Assembly (NCBI GenBank): GCA_019117525.1
Contig: DWZO01000070.1
Location: 1-23,301 of the forward strand
Reading direction: 5' to 3'
From: Allocoprobacillus merdigallinarum
Lineage (GTDB): Bacteria; Bacillota_I; Bacilli_A; Erysipelotrichales; Coprobacillaceae
Length of the DNA: 23,301 nt
Positions 21,451 through 23,301 of the stretch are shown piece after piece. The number at the start of each line of letters is the position of its first letter. Position 1 is the stretch's first letter. A program made the position numbers and the translations under genes. The notes under the pieces were generated by a model, which saw only the letters and a list, made by a program, of their open reading frames with translations, made no database searches and was not told where the DNA came from.

Positions 21451-22354
21451 AAAATTTCAAGAATTTTCTAACTGATACAAAACTTCCAATCAAACCAACA
21501 CCACATCCTAAAGCAACCATTATTCCTGAACAATGCCAAATAAATGGGAATGGTTCACGCATTGATAACATGGCTGGCAATAAATCCACAGCTCCACTGT
21601 ATATCCAATTATATCCAAAATACATCACCAGAATAGGAACAATAGAACCTAATAGGCCAATAAAAACACCCTCAAGCATATATGGTAAACGAATATACCA
21701 GTTGCTTGCTCCAACCATACGCATAATGCTGATTTCTGTTTGACGTGATGTAATTGTAATCTTGATTGTATTGGCAATCATAAACAATGCGATAATAGTC
21801 AGTCCTACAACGAAAATAGCACCACCATTTCTAACTGTTTCTAAACTATTCACTAAAGAATTTGTAGAGTCTCCACCAGATGTCGCTTGATTGACATGTT
21901 CTAAACCACTAATCTGATCAGCTACCGTATCTATTTCTTTGGCATCGTCTACTTCAACAACATAAGCTGCTCCTAAAGGATTGTTTTCACGATAACTTTC
22001 AAACAATTTTTTCCCATCTTCATCCTGCATCTCAATTAACTTATCTAACTCATTTTCCTTAGATGAAAAAGTTGCTTTTTTAACGCCATCAATTTTTTCA
22101 ATTTCAGGCAATATCTGTTGTGCTTCTTTATCACTGATTTCTCTATCCATCTGTACATAGATCGTTAAACTATCTTCAATACTATAAGTCATATCCTGAA
22201 TATTAATCGCAATAACTCCAATCACTGCAATTAATAATAAGGTTATAGTCACTGCAAAAATAGATGATACAGACATAACGCCATTACGCCAAATATTTTG
22301 AAAAGCTGTTTTACAGTGTTTAGGAAAGTTTCTTATACAACTAATGAATTCCAT
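21449..22354 (-). CDS. ftsX: Cell-division protein FtsX
   Basis: FtsX is the membrane part of the FtsEX ABC-type complex, which activates peptidoglycan hydrolases at the septum or along the side wall. The 301-residue protein has the expected four helices: about 25-48, 180-200, 227-250 and 276-296. A large external loop with FSSKENELDKL (about 100) lies between helices 1 and 2. A cytoplasmic ITSRQTEISIMRMVGAS segment (about 205-220) contacts FtsE. The start at 22354 is preferred. AGGAGG stands eight bases before it but only two before the ATG at 22360. The gene begins inside the end of ftsE, so the two are coupled. Confidence 0.93.
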   Translation of the reverse strand: MEFISCIRNFPKHCKTAFQNIWRNGVMSVSSIFAVTITLLLIAVIGVIAINIQDMTYSIEDSLTIYVQMDREISDKEAQQILPEIEKIDGVKKATFSSKENELDKLIEMQDEDGKKLFESYRENNPLGAAYVVEVDDAKEIDTVADQISGLEHVNQATSGGDSTNSLVNSLETVRNGGAIFVVGLTIIALFMIANTIKITITSRQTEISIMRMVGASNWYIRLPYMLEGVFIGLLGSIVPILVMYFGYNWIYSGAVDLLPAMLSMREPFPFIWHCSGIMVALGCGVGLIGSFVSVRKFLKF

Positions 22355-23033
22355 CAACATAACCTCCTACACTTGTATCCGTTTTAATACAACCATCTTC
22401 AATTAAAATTGTTCTTTTTTTATGTTTTTGAACAATTTCTTTATCATGTGTGACAACTAATATTGTTGTATGATTAATTTCATTAATTCGCTCTAATAAT
22501 TCTATAATTTCATGAGAAGTATCAGGATCCAAGTTTCCTGTTGGTTCATCAGCAATCAAAACTTTAGGATTATTCACAATCGCTCTGGCAATCGCTACAC
22601 GTTGTTGTTGACCACCAGATAATTCATGAGGAAAAGCATTGGCTTTATCTTCTAATCCAACAAGTTCTAATGTTCTTCTCACTTTTTTTCTGATTTGAAC
22701 TTTAGGTGTATCAGTCACTTCTAATGTAAAAGCTACATTTTCAAAGACTGTTTTTTTAGGTAATAATCTAAAGTTTTGAAAAACAACACCAATATTTCTT
22801 CTAAAATAAGGAACCTTACGATCTTTAATTTTAGAGACATCCTGTCCTGCTACTATAACTTTACCAGAACTGGCTTTTTCTTCACGATACAATAATTTGA
22901 TGAAAGTTGATTTACCTGCACCAGTTGGACCAATGACATAAACAAACTCACCATCACCAATATCAACATTCATATTATTAACGGCTCTTACACCGGTTTT
23001 ATATACTTTTGTTACATTTTCAAGTTTTATCAT
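22341..23033 (-). CDS. ftsE: Cell-division ATP-binding protein FtsE
   Basis: FtsE is the ATPase of the FtsEX complex and drives its conformational change on the cytoplasmic face. The 230 residues show the Walker A GPTGAGKS (35-42), a Q-loop at VVFQNFR, the ABC signature LSGGQQQRVAIARA, the Walker B VLIADEPTG and the switch His in VVTHD. The start at 23033 (MIKLENVTKVY) is chosen because AGGTGAT stands three to seven bases before it. The longer opening at 23051 lies inside the -10 region and so could not be transcribed. The gene overlaps ftsX by 14 bases. An extended -10 promoter immediately precedes it. Confidence 0.95.
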   Translation of the reverse strand: MIKLENVTKVYKTGVRAVNNMNVDIGDGEFVYVIGPTGAGKSTFIKLLYREEKASSGKVIVAGQDVSKIKDRKVPYFRRNIGVVFQNFRLLPKKTVFENVAFTLEVTDTPKVQIRKKVRRTLELVGLEDKANAFPHELSGGQQQRVAIARAIVNNPKVLIADEPTGNLDPDTSHEIIELLERINEINHTTILVVTHDKEIVQKHKKRTILIEDGCIKTDTSVGGYVDGIH

Positions 23034-23051
23034 CCAATCACCTCTCGACAT

Positions 23052-23060
23052 ATTATAACA
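23052..23060 (-). promoter_or_regulatory. Extended -10 promoter of ftsE-ftsX
   Basis: On the minus strand TGT precedes a perfect TATAAT (23052-23057). Transcription would start about 12 bases before the ftsE ATG at 23033, giving a very short leader. A clear -35 is absent. It points away from the right-edge promoter. Confidence 0.65.
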
Positions 23061-23134
23061 TATATTTCAACGAATAAAATGGGAAATAATGGATTTCTTG
23101 TAAAATCATAATGAACACATTTTTCTGTTTTTCT

Positions 23135-23162
23135 TTGTTTTCTTTTTAAAATTTTGTATAAT
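23135..23162 (+). promoter_or_regulatory. Promoter of the right-edge gene
   Basis: TATAAT at 23157-23162 has a weak TTGTTT (23135-23140) 16 bases upstream. The predicted start of transcription is near 23169, right before the hairpin of the leader. Confidence 0.6.
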
Positions 23163-23171
23163 AATATTAGA

Positions 23172-23228
23172 GACAAACTATTAAATGTCAATAATTAATT
23201 TAAAAAATTGATTTTAATAGTGTTTGTC
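23172..23228 (+). promoter_or_regulatory. Long hairpin in the leader of the right-edge gene
   Basis: GACAAAC (23172-23178) pairs with GTTTGTC (23222-23228), TATTAAA (23179-23185) with TTTAATA (23213-23219), and TCAAT (23188-23192) with ATTGA (23207-23211). There is a GT bulge and small internal gap, giving 19 pairs in total. The stem begins within a few bases of the predicted transcript start and ends eight bases before the GAGAGGAG ribosome binding site. Confidence 0.6.
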
Positions 23229-23249
23229 CTGATTGAGAGGAGCAATCCG

Positions 23250-23301
23250 ATGTTCTTTGATGTATTTAGTGGATTTTTGGGTGCACTAAAAACAACTTTT
23301 C
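23250..23301 (+). CDS. Start of a plus-strand gene, cut by the window edge
   Basis: ATG at 23250 follows GAGAGGAG with a seven-base gap, a strong ribosome binding site. Only 17 codons are in the window: MFFDVFSGFLGALKTTF. The fragment is hydrophobic and aromatic and could be the N-terminus of a membrane protein or a short amphipathic segment. It is too short to assign. It is transcribed away from ftsE and sits behind a promoter and a hairpin leader, which supports that it is a real gene. Confidence 0.6.
   Translation, partial: MFFDVFSGFLGALKTTF

Noticed and set aside
1..23301. CRISPR array, tRNA, rRNA or named riboswitch
   Set aside because: No regularly spaced repeats and no cloverleaf or conserved riboswitch core were recognised on reading both strands.

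Overview
The window is AT-rich DNA (by eye about one third G+C) with strong AGGAGG-type ribosome binding sites, TATAAT promoters and intrinsic terminators. It reads as a low-GC Firmicute. The small zinc-ribbon membrane proteins and the gene mix suggest an Erysipelotrichia-like gut bacterium (Coprobacillaceae or similar), but that is inference, not proof. Nearly all genes run leftward on the minus strand. The exceptions are a two-gene insertion element in the middle and the first codons of a gene at the right edge.

From left to right: (1) 1-2050 is a poorly conserved accessory segment. It holds a secreted protein of unknown function, a small membrane protein with a zinc ribbon, and a 620-base gap containing a probable wreck of an IS256-like transposase. 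(2) 2083-4469 is the translationally coupled pair murF-ddl, two consecutive uses of D-Ala-D-Ala in peptidoglycan precursor synthesis. (3) 4637-8209 is an operon rapZ-whiA-XRE regulator-small membrane protein-zinc-ribbon envelope protein. It lacks the yvcK (glmR) gene that separates rapZ and whiA in Bacillus and Staphylococcus. (4) 8305-11750 contains a HAD (Cof-type) phosphatase, hisC, ppaX and trxB. The first two and the last two overlap, and an extra promoter lies before ppaX. (5) 11956-13257 is a lipoprotein with a thioredoxin-like fold next to a zinc-ribbon membrane protein. (6) 13428-15424 is a coupled pair of membrane proteins that share a four-helix N-terminal domain. Their promoter has a 19-base spacer filled by a GC-rich dyad. 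(7) 15447-17823 is an apparently intact IS91-like element with a tyrosine recombinase and a Y2 HUH transposase, bracketed by a two-part inverted repeat. (8) 18018-20843 carries gpmI, two small uncharacterised genes and pgsA. (9) 20905-23033 is ftsE-ftsX followed by a small P-loop kinase whose ribosome binding site sits directly on the ftsX terminator. (10) At 23250 a plus-strand gene begins behind a leader that can fold into a long hairpin.

The housekeeping genes centre on the envelope and division: murF, ddl, pgsA, ftsEX, whiA and rapZ. Several zinc-ribbon, single-pass proteins with external domains recur between them. The parts most likely to be new are the two-part inverted repeat and outward promoter at the IS91-like element, the dyad promoter of the tandem membrane proteins, and the hairpin leader at the right edge. 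No CRISPR array, tRNA, rRNA or phage module was seen.
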